The position numbers were made by a program, and so were the translations under genes. From positions 23,215,210-23,279,209 of the forward strand of contig OX031073.1 in NCBI GenBank assembly GCA_943736015.1: a stretch of 64,000 nt of DNA, in the 5' to 3' direction. Position 1 is the first letter of the stretch; the number at the start of each line of letters is the position of its first letter. The notes under the pieces were generated by a model. The model was not told the origin of the DNA, did not search any database, and saw only the letters and a list, made by a program, of their open reading frames with translations. Below are positions 19,229-29,332 of the stretch, in pieces. The stretch is from Tridacna crocea (Eukaryota; Mollusca; Bivalvia; Cardiida; Cardiidae).

Positions 19229-19566
19229 CTATAGAAGTCGAAGGCACTTCAAGAGTTTAGCTGCATATGCAAAAGGAATATGAATTGAAGATTTGAACTG
19301 CAAATTTTTCAACTACTGAGCCGATGCAATTCGCTGTCTTATTTGCTGTGAAATTGCAAAAGAAAGAGGATTACTGTACGGCTTCTATTGACCGCAATTA
19401 CTTTGAAGGGTTGAAACTTATTGCTGGAAAATGGCTGAAAGATCAAATTAAATCCAACCATAATTATAGGTATAGAATGTTAGCTGGCTAGCTCAATCAT
19501 GTAGTTTGATTGGTCCCCGGTTAATGACTTCAAGTAACCAAATTATAGACTCTTCATTTATGGCGA
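19229..19566. other. no recognised feature
   Basis: No repeat or coding signal recognised before the SINE head. Confidence 0.4.
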
Positions 19567-20092
19567 AGGCCCGGTTATTCAGTTACTACAACACAGGGCT
19601 TCAGAAAAGAGGCTTGCCGCAAGTTCGATCCCTAGCTCTGCCAATTTCTTTGAGAGCATTGATGATAGTCATTGTTACAGGATTGTTCATTTCTCTCTCA
19701 TTGCTAACCATTGTTTAGAAGATTGTTATCTTGGAAAGAGCTGCCAAGAGTATTGTGCTGAATACTGGTGAAAGATACTCCAGGAAAGCATGGATAGGTG
19801 TACTTGCTGCCAAGATATAACTGACATAATGTTGAAAACAGCATTTAACCCTTTACCACATGCTGACGACTTTTAACCCCCCTGGAGGAAGAGGCCTTTT
19901 GAAAACATTGTGGGAAAAGGAGAAAATGCTGGTAACCAGCATTTTCTCCTTTTTCCACAAAGTTTTCAGCCCTATAAAAGCCAAATTACACCATTTGAGC
20001 CACTTTGAAATTGTCGTCTGCAAATGCTTTAAACTTGGGTAGGTCTAAAATTTCGCCAGGGGTAATGGCTTAACGCAATACAATTAGACTCT
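19567..20092 (+). mobile_element. SINE-B interrupted by Hp1
   Basis: B-box-like CAAGTTCGATCCCTAGCTCT. The body has CTCCAGGAAAGCATGGATAG and TGACATAATGTTGAAAACAG. At the tail TTAA (GGCGTTAAACAC in other copies) an Hp1 copy is inserted, and CGCAATACAATTAG follows as the rest of the tail. Confidence 0.75.
19845..20073 (+). mobile_element. Hp1 MITE in a SINE tail
   Basis: TTAA each side. Arm B is a variant: AAGCCAAATTACACCATTTG, AGCCACTTTGAAATTGTCGT and GCTTTAAACTTGGGTAGGTC. The same arm variant appears in the copy at 61695. Confidence 0.9.
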
Positions 20093-20114
20093 ATAACATT
20101 TGCCAGCCTCAAAT

Positions 20115-20340
20115 TTAAATGTGGCCAAATGACAATATTTTAGGCTTGTCCAAATCGAAAGCATTTGCAGGCGACAAAATAGAAGTGACTGAAAATTTAA
20201 AATTTGTTTAATGTTAAGAGTAGAAAGCATCGCCAGAACGGAGAAAATGCTGGTCATTACCATTTTTTCTTTTCGCATAATGTTTTCTAAAGGCTTCTTT
20301 CTCAAAAGTCAAAAGTAGGGATTGTGTGATAATGGGTTTA
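20115..20340 (-). mobile_element. Hp1 MITE
   Basis: TTAAATGTGGCCAAATGACA to GATAATGGGTTTA. The stem has decayed (CATCGCCAGAACGGAG; centre CTGGTCATTACC). Confidence 0.75.
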
Positions 20341-20565
20341 CTCATTACCAAACGACAAAATGTTGGACTGGTCCAAATTGAAAGCATTTGCAGATGACAA
20401 AATAAAAGTGAATGAAAATTTGAAATTTGTTTTGTCAAGGGTAGAAAACACTGTGGGAAAAGGAGAAAATGCTGGTTACCAGCATTTTCTCCTTTTCCCA
20501 CAGAGTTTTCTAAAGGCTTCTTTCTCAGGGTCGTCAAAAGTAGGGATTGTGTGGTAATGGGTTAA
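20337..20565 (-). mobile_element. Hp1 MITE, second in a chain
   Basis: TTTACTCATTACCAAACGAC to GTAATGGGTTAA. Stem ACTGTGGGAAAAGG against CCTTTTCCCACAGA. It shares end tetranucleotides with both neighbours. Confidence 0.9.
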
Positions 20566-20762
20566 CTCTTTACCAAACATCAACATTTAAGACAAGTTAA
20601 AATTGAAGCATTAAATGCAGATGACAAAAGGAATTTGAACAAACATTTTGGGAAAAGGAGAAAATGCTGGTTACCAGCGTTTTCTCCTTTTCCCACATTG
20701 TTTTCAAAAGTTTTCGTTTTAAGGATCATTAAAAGTCGGGATTATGTGTGGTAAAGAGTTAA
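20562..20762 (-). mobile_element. Hp1 MITE, third in a chain
   Basis: Complete ends but a shortened arm B (GACAAAAGGAATTTGAACAA). Centre CTGGTTACCAGC. Right end GTGGTAAAGAGTTAA. Confidence 0.85.
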
Positions 20763-21160
20763 ATGTGGCCAAATTGAGGTACAGCAATTTGTTTGAAGGA
20801 GAAGGAAATGTTATTTCGATGCTGACTAGCATCATTTTCTCCTTTTCCCATGATGTTTAAAAAGCCCAGCCAGATGGCTCAGTGGTGAGCGTGTCGGACT
20901 CATCACCTGGTGGTTGTGAGTTTGATACCCAGTTGAGGCAAACTTTCTTTCCAGCGTATTTTCGCCTGTCACCTCTGCTGAAGCATGTGAGAAAAGTAGG
21001 CACTGGCTTTGGAAAGGAAGTTGTGTTGGTACCTTTGTGAGAAAGCTAGGAAACACATCTGCATCACCGACCGCCATGATATGACCATAGCTGTTAAAGT
21101 GGCGTTAAACCCCAATACAACCAATACAACAACATGTTTAAAAAGGTTTTTACGTTACGA
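20759..21160 (-). mobile_element. Hp1 MITE, fourth in a chain, split by a SINE
   Basis: TTAAATGTGGCCAAATTGAG and a decayed stem (GATGCTGACTAGCATC) run to ATGTTTAAAAAG, where a SINE enters. GGTTTTTACGTTACGAG follows the SINE. Confidence 0.7.
20865..21133 (+). mobile_element. SINE-A with a perfect 12-bp target duplication
   Basis: ATGTTTAAAAAG flanks the element at 20853-20864 and 21134-21145. A box GATGGCTCAGTGGTGAGCG, B box GAGTTTGATACCCAG. The body has CTCACCTCTGCTGAAGCATG-like sequence and the tail GGCGTTAAACCCCAATACAA, ending in an AACC/ACAAC run. The duplication fits LINE-mediated retroposition. Confidence 0.92.
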
Positions 21161-21162
21161 GT

Positions 21163-21384
21163 CTCGAGAACTCATTACGGAACAACAAAATTTGAGATTT
21201 TTCCAAATTCACAGTCTGTCAAAACCATTTGCAGATAGCAAAAGAATGGGCATCTAACTTATTGAAATTTGTTTGTGAAATTTAGGCAGAAAAGATTATG
21301 GTTACCAGCATTTTCTCCTTTTTCCATGATGTTATCAAAAGTCTTCTGTAACGCTGTTAAAACTTGGAATTAGCAAAGAGTTAA
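21163..21384 (-). mobile_element. Hp1 MITE, left stem arm deleted
   Basis: AACTCATTACGGAACAACAA, then TTATGGTTACCAGC, so the left stem arm is gone. Right end GCAAAGAGTTAA. Confidence 0.7.
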
Positions 21385-21612
21385 TTAACCCATTACCATA
21401 CAATCCCTACTTTTGATGCCCCTGAGAAAGAAGCCTTTAGAAAAATTGTGAGAAAAGGAGAAAATGCTGGTAACCAGCATTTTCTCCTTTTCCCACAGTG
21501 TTTTCTACCCTTCACAAAACAAATTTCAAATTTTCAGTCACTTTTATTTTGTCATCTGCAAATGCTTTCAATTTGGACAAGACTAAAATATTGTTGTTTG
21601 GTAATTAGTTAA
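21385..21612 (+). mobile_element. Hp1 MITE
   Basis: Directly abuts the previous copy as TTAATTAA. Stem TTGTGAGAAAAGG against CCTTTTCCCACAG. Right end TTGGTAATTAGTTAA. Confidence 0.9.
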
Positions 21613-22379
21613 AACAAGACTTGTTGTAAAACATGAAAGTTTTCTGTTAGTCACAGATTTTTTTTTCTGCAGTATTGATATTTCTACAGTAATGAGTCTG
21701 TTAGACAAGTTAATTAGTACAGCATCAGACCTTGATTAATTGGATGTAGGTGATGTCATTATTCAGTGTATTAGATGTTTTTACTTGTTGCTCTTTTTCC
21801 CACAAATATTCAGAAGTAAACAGTATTTATTATATATTACGGATGGCTCTTCTTTTAGACAAGTGTACAGGAGTTTTCAAGTTCGTTTTAAAATTAACCC
21901 TTATGCATCTAGGACCAACTCAATGACCTTTTGCAGACAGTGTAGATTAAGATCAGACTGCACAAAACATGCAGAATTTGATCTTTGATCTACAGTGTAC
22001 TGATGGAGACATGATTCCCCCAAACATAACTTGTTTTTTTACGATCCTCTTGAAAACTTCATTTCAATTATTCTGCAGGATAAGGGTTGAGTGTTTCGTT
22101 TAACTCATTTTCTTGGACAATGCTTGGAGTATTCATCAGTGCTAGTTAATTTAACTAATTGGATGTACATGTTATGATTAATCATGTGTATTTGGTATGT
22201 TGTATGTATGGCTCTTTTTCCCGCAAATATCTTGGAGTTATAGGGCTCGTAGTGTAACATTGGGTTGGATTGATAACATGGGTTGCATGTTTTCGGTTTT
22301 CATTTATCCTATTTGTTAATCTTTTGGTTACGTTTTACTAAGGCAATTATGAACAAAATTTATGTGTGTTTTACCTAAC
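21613..22379. repeat. GATCAGACTGCA repeat in otherwise plain DNA
   Basis: The repeat occupies about 21941-21998 (GTAGATTAAGATCAGACTGC and GATCTTTGATCTACAGTGT). TTTTTCCCACAAATATTCAG near 21800 and TTTTTCCCGCAAATATCTTG near 22210 suggest a second diverged duplication. No gene is seen. Confidence 0.5.
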
Positions 22380-22571
22380 TATAGTATAGTCAGGCATTAA
22401 TCTCCATGAGATACCCGATAACTGTCATGAATATTTTAGAAAACTTTTGTGATAAATCAAAGTTTCCTGGAAATTTTATCTCAAAAACATGAAATTTCCA
22501 GGAAATGTTGATTTATCGTATCATGAAAAGTTATCTCATATCTTGTCGCAGATTAATGCCACTATACTATT
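22380..22571. mobile_element. palindromic MITE (ATAGTATAGT)
   Basis: TIRs ATAGTATAGTCAGGCATTAA and, inward from the right, ATAGTATAGTGGCATTAATC. Inner arms AAATCAAAGTTTCCTGGAAA and TTTCCAGGAAATGTTGATTT also pair, so the element is a long imperfect foldback. Confidence 0.8.
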
Positions 22572-22613
22572 AAGTTCTGTAGAAGTTACACAAATTTTGT
22601 TTGTAATTACCTT

Positions 22614-22842
22614 TTAACTCTTTACCAAACAACAATATTTTAGACTGGTCCAAATTGAAAGCACTTGCAGACGACAAAATAAATGTAACTCAAAAATTGA
22701 AATTTGTTTCTAGCAAGGTAGAAAACATTTTGGGAAAAGGAGAAAATGCTGCTTGCCAGCATTTTCTCCTTTTCCCACAATGTTTTCAGAGGGCTTCCCT
22801 CTAAGGGTCGTTAAAAGTCGGGATTATGTGGTAAAGGGTGAA
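22614..22842 (-). mobile_element. Hp1 MITE
   Basis: TTAACTCTTTACCAAACAAC to GTAAAGGGTGAA. Stem intact except for the centre GCTGCTTGCCAGC. Confidence 0.87.
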
Positions 22843-22970
22843 AGTGGGACCTTGTCATTTGATTATCAAAGAAGTGAAAGGTCTGGAAAGCAGATTAATT
22901 GAGTAGCATGAAGGCGTAGTTTGTTGTATCTAAAAAACACAAATTGTATGCAACATGTACAAATAATCAT

Positions 22971-23187
22971 TTAACCCATTACTACACAATCCCTACTTTT
23001 GAAGACCCTGAGAAAGAAGCCTTTGGAAAACATTGCGGGAAAAGAAGAAAATGCTGGTAACCAGCATTTTCTCCTTTTCCCACAATGTTTTCTACCCTTC
23101 ACAAAACAAAATTCAAATTTCAGTCACTTTTATTTTGTCTTCTGCAAATGCTTTCGATTTGGACAAACCTAAAATTTTGTTGCTTAA
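22971..23187 (+). mobile_element. Hp1 MITE, first of a tandem pair
   Basis: TTAACCCATTACTACACAAT. Stem with unmatched variants (GCGGGAAAAGAAG against CTCCTTTTCCCAC). It is cut at TTTTGTTGC directly into the next copy, losing TTTGGTAATGAG. Confidence 0.85.
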
Positions 23188-23410
23188 CCCATTACCACAC
23201 AATCCCTACTTTTGAAGACCCTGAGAAAAAAGCCTTTGGAAAACATTGCGGGAAAAGAAGAAAATGCTGGTAACCAGCATTTTCTACTTTTCCCAAAATG
23301 TTTTCTACCCTTCACAAAACAAAATTCAAATTTCAGTCACTTTTATTATGTCCTCTGCAAATGCTTTCGAATTGGACAAACCTAAAATTTTGTTGTTTAG
23401 TAATGAGTAA
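23184..23410 (+). mobile_element. Hp1 MITE, second of a tandem pair
   Basis: Shares the rare variants of the previous copy (TGCGGGAAAAGAAG, CAAAACAAAATTCAAATTTC), so the pair arose by local duplication, not two insertions. Right end TTTAGTAATGAGTAA. Confidence 0.88.
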
Positions 23411-23418
23411 ATGGTCAC

Positions 23419-23613
23419 ACATCTTTGCAAGCCAAGACTGATGATTCACTACCGTTACTCTACTCTTGGCAGATCGAGCTTGATTTTTACATTCACCCGA
23501 TATGCTTTTTCATTGGATGCAGCCAGTTCTAACTGCAACGAATGAAATCGATGGTAGCATTTCATCTTTGATAAAAATCCACGTAGTGATCGTAACCTTG
23601 GCTCGCGAAGATG
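23419..23613. mobile_element. hAT-like TIR element, copy 2
   Basis: The left end ACATCTTTGCAAGCCAAG mirrors the right end CTTGGCTCGCGAAGATG. The perfect 8-bp duplication ATGGTCAC is at 23411-23418 and 23614-23621. A shorter relative of 2357-2841. Confidence 0.85.
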
Positions 23614-23852
23614 ATGGTCACAGCAATCACAGTGGGTAGATATGCTCTACAAATCCAGTTAAAAAGTTACATGTACAAAGATTGAAAAAATGATGGTTGT
23701 ATTACAGAGAGATCTGACCATTTTAATTCTACTCGCAGATTGTGCTGTAGGGCACTTAATAGCAATTCAAAGTGCATTGATAGTGCATCTAACAGTTCAC
23801 AGTAGTAATTTATGACTTGCTGTCATTCATCATGGGCTAGTTAGGTTTCAAT

Positions 23853-24065
23853 TAAACCTTTACCTAAAAGTCCTGTGGTTTAAATGACCATAAGGAAAAA
23901 AGGCATATGAAAACATTGTTGGTAAAGTAGAAAAATTAATGCTTGTAATCAGCATTTTATCTTTTTCCTACAATGTTTACCCTTGTAAGGAAAACTCTCA
24001 TGAGTTTAAATACTATATATTAAAATTTGTTTTCTGTAAATGCTTTTGACATTTTCGAAGCAAGT
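23853..24065 (+). mobile_element. Hp1 MITE, degenerate
   Basis: TTAAACCTTTACCTAAAAGT. Stem with an insertion (AAAAATTAATGCTTGTAATC). The right arm stops at TTCGAAGCAAG. Confidence 0.6.
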
Positions 24066-24236
24066 CCAAAATAAACATGACTCAAAAATTGAAACTTAAA
24101 TATGGAAGAGTAGTAAACGTTGTTGGAAAAAAAAGAAAATGCTGGTTACCAGCATTTTCTTTTTTTTCCCACAATGTTTTCAGACGGCTTCTTCCTCAGG
24201 GTCATAAAAACCAGGGATTGTTTGGTAAAGGATTAA
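24066..24236 (-). mobile_element. Hp1 MITE, left-truncated
   Basis: Starts within arm B (TCCAAAATAAACATGACTC). Matched variant: GGAAAAAAAAGAAAATGC against GCATTTTCTTTTTTTTCC. Right end AAAGGATTAA. Confidence 0.8.
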
Positions 24237-24251
24237 TTGGTAATTAATTGA

Positions 24252-24480
24252 TTAACCCATTACCACACAATTCCTACTTTTGACGACCCTGAGAAAGAAG
24301 CCTTTAAAAAACATTGTGGGAAATGGAGAAAATGCTGGTAACCAGCATTTTCTCCTTTTCCCACAGTGTTTTTTTACCCTTCATAAAAAAAAATCAAATT
24401 TTCAGTCACTTTTATTTTGTCGCCTGCAAAAACTTTCAATTCAGACCAGTTTATGATTTTGTCATTAGGTAAAGAGTTAA
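24252..24480 (+). mobile_element. Hp1 MITE
   Basis: TTAACCCATTACCACACAAT to GGTAAAGAGTTAA. Stem near perfect. Confidence 0.9.
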
Positions 24481-25050
24481 TTAATTTTAATATTAATTGT
24501 TCAGATGGAAAGCAGTAAGGATAGAAAAGAGCAATTGATTTAAGGAAGCACATGCTCCTTTTACCTTAATGTTTCCAATTGAGGTAGGTATGAGACAACT
24601 AAATAGCCAACTGTATATTCGAATAAATTGTGTTCAAATTCAAATTGAACTGAAAGAATAAAAAAAACATGAAAGTTAAAATAGCAAATGAAGAAATAAG
24701 GAGAAAATTTTGAAATCACCATCTTCCACCTTGATTTTATGTGCAGTCTAGTGACAGATAATTTTAGCCTGTTGTACATGAGGGAAAAAGGAAAAGGGTC
24801 AGTTTAAACATGGGGGTCAGTTGGTCAGTGCAATTGTTGAATGGATCGTTAGTGTACAACCAATTCATGGTCACTGTCATCTGTCAGTCGATGATCTTTG
24901 TTTACATTTGAAAACAAGTGTTTGCACTGGATTTGTGACTCCAGGAACATTTTAGTGATATGATACCCTTGTTGGACTAGGATCTGTGACTCTTGGAGCA
25001 TTAAATTGATGATGTGATACCTTTGTTCTTAATCACAGTACATGATCTTG
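24481..25050. repeat. plain AT-rich DNA with a short tandem duplication
   Basis: GGATTTGTGACTCCAGGAAC ... GATATGATACCCTTGTT (24929-24975) recurs as GGATCTGTGACTCTTGGAGC ... GATGTGATACCTTTGTT. No gene or mobile element otherwise recognised. Confidence 0.5.
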
Positions 25051-25051
25051 A

Positions 25052-25265
25052 TAGGATTACAACAAAATTTTAGATTTGTTCGAATTGAAACCATTTGCAG
25101 ATGAAATTTTGGAAAGAATTAAATTTTACTTATAATCTTTGAAAGTGTAGAAAACATTGTGAATAAAGTAGAGAATTTTAGTAACCAGCATCTTCTCCTT
25201 TCTCCACTATGTTTTCAAAATCTCTCTTTGTCAGAAAAAAGATGGGATTGTTTTTTAAAAGGTTC
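25052..25265 (-). mobile_element. Hp1 MITE, degenerate
   Basis: AAATTTTAGATTTGTTCGAA ... GCAGATGAAATTTT. Stem eroded (TTGTGAATAAAGTAGAG; AGTAACCAGC). Right end lost. Confidence 0.6.
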
Positions 25266-25558
25266 TTGGTCCTAATTTTGAGCTTGGCTATTTTTGAAGA
25301 AAGCAACAAGTTAATGTCGTTGTCCCATCATCATCTTTGTTGCCATAAGTGTTTAAAAGACTCTGATATTAATTTTTGTAATATCTCTGTTATAAGGTAG
25401 GATATCTAACCCTTTACCACACAATACAGAGTTTTAACTCCCCAGGGAAATATCTAGACTTACAGAAAAAATTGTGGGAATAAGAGAAAATGCTGGTAAC
25501 CAGAATTTTCTACTTTTCCCACAATGTTTTCTACCCTTCCAACAACAAATTTCATTTT

Positions 25559-27007
25559 TATACCCCCCCCCCAAAACTCTGTTTGGGGGTATATAGGAGT
25601 CAGCTTGTCGGTCCGTCGGCCCGTCCGTCCATCCATCGGTCGGTCGGTCTGTAGCTTTTTGTCCGCTCTATTTCTCATAAACTACTGGACGAATTTTATT
25701 CAAACTTCACAGGTAAACTCAGTATCAAACAGAGATGTGCGTATGAAATCTTGGTTATGGTTCATTGATTTTTCACTGAGTTATGGCCCTTTCATGAAAT
25801 TTCTTGTCCGCTCTTTTTCTCATCAACTATTGGACAGATTTGGTTCAAACTACACAAATAGACTCAGTATAAAGCAGAGATGTGCATATCCTATTTTGGT
25901 TATGGTATATTAAGGTTTAATGGAGTTATGGCCCTTTGATGATTCCGGACAAATTTCTTTTTCATACTTGAATTTTGACCGGAGCATATCTCCAAAACTA
26001 TACTAGCTAGGGTTATGAAATTTCATGGGTGGATAGATCTCATCAAGGGGGAGTGCAGTGCACAGGAATCATAACTCTTGCTAGTTTAATTTTTGAGTTA
26101 TTACCCTTTGTTGTTTTTTTTATACTTGAATTTTGTCCGGAGCGTATCTCCAAAAGTATACTAGGTAGGGTTATGAAATTTCGTGGTTGGATAGATCTCA
26201 CCAAGGGGGAGTGCAGTGCACAGGAATTATAACTCTTGCTTGCTTAACTTTTATACGCCCGTCGAAGAAGGGACGTATTATGGGATCACCCGTGGCGTGC
26301 GGGCGGGCGTCCAGGCGGGGGGCAGGCGGGCGTCCAGGCGGGGGGCGGGCGGGCGGGCGGGCGGTGTCCAGTTCTTTGTCCAAAACTATACTAGCTAGGG
26401 TTATGAAATTTCATGGGTGGATAGATCTCATCAAGGGGGAGTGCAGTGCGCAGGAATCATAACTCTTGCTTGCTTAATTTTTGAATTATTGCCCTTTGTT
26501 GTTTTTCATACTTGAATTTTGTCCGGAGCATATCTCCAAAACTATACTACCCAGAGTTATGAAATTTCATGGGTCGATAGATCTCATTGAGGGGGATTAC
26601 AGTGCGCAGGAATCATAACTCTTGCTCGCTTAATTTTTGAGTTATTGCCCTTTGTTGTTTTTCATATTTGAATTTTGTCCGGAGCGTATCTCCAAAACTA
26701 AAGTAGCTAGGGTTATGAAATTTCATGGATGGATAGATCTCATCAAGGGGGAGTGCAGTGCACAGTAATCATAACTCTTGCTCGCTTAATTTTTGAGTTA
26801 TTGCCCTTTGTCATTTTTCATACTTGAATTTGGTCTGGTGTATGCCCCAGCTTAACAACTTGGGTTAAGACGGGCGTATCTTGCGACAATTTGCCTCTCA
26901 TGTTCAACTCTTACTTTCGTACTCAACCATTCTGCATTCTGTGACAAAGACTTGTTTTGTGGCAAGGAGCTGGTGGGGGGTATGATCACGTTGAGTGATA
27001 GCTCTAG
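25559..27007 (+). mobile_element. TATACCCCC element with internal tandem units
   Basis: Opens TATACCCCCCCCCAAAACTC / GTTTGGGGGTATA, an inverted pair, then a GTCGGTCCGTCGG run. Next come two 145-bp-spaced units (GTCCGCTCTATTTCTCATAA) and several 156-158-bp units (TCCGGAGCGTATCTCCAAAA). Right end GGTGGGGGGTATGATCACGT then GATAGCTCTAG. No replication gene. Similar in plan to Helentron-derived elements, but that is inference. Confidence 0.7.
26252..26880 (+). mobile_element. ATACGCCCGTC element nested inside
   Basis: The left end ATACGCCCGTCGAAGAAGGG and right end AAGACGGGCGTAT are inverted. A GGCGGGCGTCCAGGCGGGGG block makes it the most GC-rich patch in the window. Its body repeats the same 156-158-bp units, so its exact limits inside the host are uncertain. 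Confidence 0.6.
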
Positions 27008-27094
27008 TTTCAACCACTTTTATTTTGTCATCTGCAAACGCTTTCAATTTGGACCGGTCTAAAATTTTGTCATCAGGTAAATTGTTAATACAAA

Positions 27095-27246
27095 GTTTGA
27101 CAAGTGGTCCCTATCAAAAGGGATGCTTGTAAGACAAGGTAGTATAACTATCAAAATATTTTGGAAACAGTTATGCCCCTTTTTTCTGACTGAAAATCAA
27201 GCACTCAATGCAGTCCAGCGTTGGTACCAGCATGAGGTGCTCTTCT
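27095..27246. repeat. repeat end GAGGTGCTCTT
   Basis: TAACTATCAAAATATTTTGG then CAGCATGAGGTGCTCTT, resembling the inverse of the sequence at 17131. Only a fragment. Confidence 0.3.
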
Positions 27247-27331
27247 ACTTATATTCTGTCAGTGTTCTTTTATAACTACATTTTTTTTGGGGGGACATGC
27301 ATGGAGATGTCAATTGGTGGAAAAAAGTGAT

Positions 27332-27559
27332 TTAACCCTTTCCCAAACGGTAAATTTTGGACTCTTCCAAACTGAAAGAGGTTGCAGACGACAATTTTAG
27401 ACTTTGAGAAAATGGCAGAAAGTTCTCAAAAAAGGTAGAAAACACTGTGGGAAAAGGAGAAATTGCTCGTTACGAGCGATTTCTCCTTTTCCCACAGTGT
27501 TTTCAAAAGACTTTTACTGCAGACATGTAGAAACCAGGGCTTGTTTCGGAAAGGGTTAA
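27332..27559 (-). mobile_element. Hp3 MITE
   Basis: TTAACCCTTTCCCAAACGGT to CGGAAAGGGTTAA. Stem ACTGTGGGAAAAGGAGAAAT around GCTCGTTACGAGC with one mismatch (GCGATTTC). Confidence 0.9.
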
Positions 27560-27667
27560 GGGAGACTGAACATAAGATATCACATCATTTCTATAAAAAA
27601 TGCTTGGACCTATATATTCACATTACCTCCCATGCATATTTTGTGTCATGGTTCAATATAGTCTTAA

Positions 27668-27859
27668 CAGAGCTCCAGATAGAGGGAGTGATTTTGATTT
27701 CAAAATTGAAAATATTTATTTTTCTCCACTAAACCCTATGTTGTGGGTACTCATTAGAATCGTCTCATCGAGACGATTCTAATGAGTACCCACAACATAG
27801 GGTTTCAATGTGAAGTAATGGATTTAGAATACCATCACTCCCTGTTATCTGAAGCTCTG
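27668..27859. mobile_element. CAGAGCTCC palindromic MITE, copy 2
   Basis: CAGAGCTCCAGATAGAGGGA and, inward from the right, CAGAGCTTCAGATAACAGGG. The central inverted repeat around TCTCATCGAGA is perfect for about 37 bp each side. Target duplication not clear. Confidence 0.85.
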
Positions 27860-27860
27860 A

Positions 27861-28117
27861 CAGAGTTGTAGTATGTCAAAAAATAATTCATTAGCAAATT
27901 TGCTAATACAAGATGGCTAATTTGCTAATACAAGATGGCTAATGAAACTGGGTCATGTAAGAAAAGAATTAAATTTCTCACAAGAAGGTATCATATTTGT
28001 CAATATTAGAAAATTTACAAATTGATTCATGACAATTTGAAACTGAAATGTCACGAAAATTAATCTTCCTAGGTATCACTTTTAGAAGATAAAAATTCAG
28101 ACAGATTTCTGAAACAT
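27861..28117. other. short direct repeat in plain DNA
   Basis: GCTAATTTGCTAATACAAGATG-like sequence occurs twice near 27895-27940 at about 21-bp spacing. Nothing else recognised. Confidence 0.5.
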
Positions 28118-28253
28118 TTAACCAGCATTTTCTCCTTTTCTCACAATGTTTTCTACCCTTCACAATACAAATTTCAAATTTTCAGTCACTTTTATTTTGC
28201 CTTCTGCAAAATGCTTTTGATTTGGACAATTTTGCTGTTTGGTAAAGAATTAA
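28118..28253 (+). mobile_element. Hp1 right half
   Basis: Starts at the palindrome centre (AACCAGCATTTTCTCC) and runs through arm B to TTTGGTAAAGAATTAA. The left half is absent. Confidence 0.8.
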
Positions 28254-28274
28254 ATGTCACTCAGATTCTGGCTG

Positions 28275-28370
28275 TGGTTGCCAGCATTTTCTCCTTTTCC
28301 CACAATGTTTTCAAAGGACTTCTTTTCCAGGGTTGTTAAAAGTTAGGATTGCATGGTAAAGGTTGTAAAG
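28275..28370 (-). mobile_element. Hp1 right half, opposite orientation
   Basis: GGTTGCCAGCATTTTCTCCT, stem arm, then arm A (GTTAAAAGTTAGGATTGCAT). Again broken at the palindrome centre. Confidence 0.75.
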
Positions 28371-28581
28371 GCAAGGATTGGTTATAAAATGTCTCTGTTT
28401 GCTTTCCCAATTTGTCAGATGGTGTGGTCAGTTGAGTATATTGAATTCCTAGACAATGGGCACTAAATAGACTGGGAATATTAAATTGATTAGAAGAGGA
28501 ATTATTGATAAAGTCACTGTTTATATTGACCTAGTGGACTTTAAGATTGCTAGATGATGGTAATACCTTGGTATGTCATCT

Positions 28582-28810
28582 TAACCCATTACCACACAAT
28601 CCCTACTTTTGACGCCCCTGAGAAAGAAGCCTTTAGAAAAACATTGTGGGAAAAGGAGAAATGCTGGTAACCAGCATTTTCTCCTTTTCCCACAATGTTT
28701 TCTACCCTTCACTAAATAAATTTCAAATTTTCAGTCACTTTTATTTTGTCGTCTGCATAATGCTTTCAATTTGGACCAGTCTAAAATATTGTCATTTGGT
28801 AAAGAGTTAA
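28582..28810 (+). mobile_element. Hp1 MITE
   Basis: Both TTAA present. The left stem is one A short (GGAGAAATGC). Right end TTTGGTAAAGAGTTAA. Confidence 0.92.
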
Positions 28811-28867
28811 GGGGAGCTAATCAGATTTTAATAAGCACACTAGTCTTGGAAAAAAAGGTTCTTTTGA

Positions 28868-29094
28868 AATTATTTACCTCAAAATCCCTGGTTTTTACAA
28901 CCCAGAGGAAGAAGCCTTCTGAAAATGTTGCAGGAAAAAGAGAAAATGATGGTAACCAGCATTTTCTCCTTTTTCCACAACTTTTTCTACTCTTCTAAAT
29001 TCAAGTTTCAGTGTTTTATTAACATGTATTTTGTTATCTGCTAATAATTTCAATTTGGACAAGTCTAAAATTTTGGTATTTGGTAAAAAGTTAA
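28868..29094 (+). mobile_element. Hp1 MITE, diverged
   Basis: TATTTACCTCAAAATCCCTG. Stem GTTGCAGGAAAAAGAG with ATGATGGTAACCAGC. Right end TTTGGTAAAAAGTTAA. Confidence 0.8.
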
Positions 29095-29123
29095 CTTTAT
29101 ATTATGTGCACACAGATTTTAGA

Positions 29124-29325
29124 ATGTGTCTGCCTGGCTGTGTACCTCAGTTGTTGGGCTATCTGACTTAAGACCAAGTGGTTGGAAGTTTAATACCTGG
29201 TTGAGGCATTTTAACTCTCATTCTGGTGATTTTTTACCTCTCACCTCTGATAAATGTGAGAAAAGTGGAGGCGACGAGTCAAAAAATAACATCGCCTTTG
29301 GGGACAGTTATCTGTATTAAGTTGG
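29124..29325 (+). mobile_element. SINE-A, diverged
   Basis: TGTGTACCTCAGTTGTTGGGC (A-box position), GAAGTTTAATACCTGGTTGA (B-box position), CTCACCTCTGATAAATGTGA in the body. Matches the layout of the copy at 20865. Confidence 0.7.
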
Positions 29326-29332
29326 AGGTGTG

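Larger units (their letters stand above)
25406..27088 (+). mobile_element. Hp1 MITE split by a TATACCCCC element
   Basis: The left part ends AACAACAAATTTCATTT at 25558. The right part resumes with TTTCAACCACTTTTATTTTG and ends CATCAGGTAAATTGTTAA. Stem partly matched (GAATAAGAG; CTACTTTTCC). Confidence 0.85.

Noticed and set aside
20865..21000. A functional tRNA gene
   Set aside because: A and B boxes are present but the sequence does not fold into a full cloverleaf and continues into a SINE body with a target duplication.
26187..26462. Arg/Gly-rich frame resembling an RGG protein
   Set aside because: It is the GC-rich GGCGGGCGTCC repeat of a mobile element, open on both strands.
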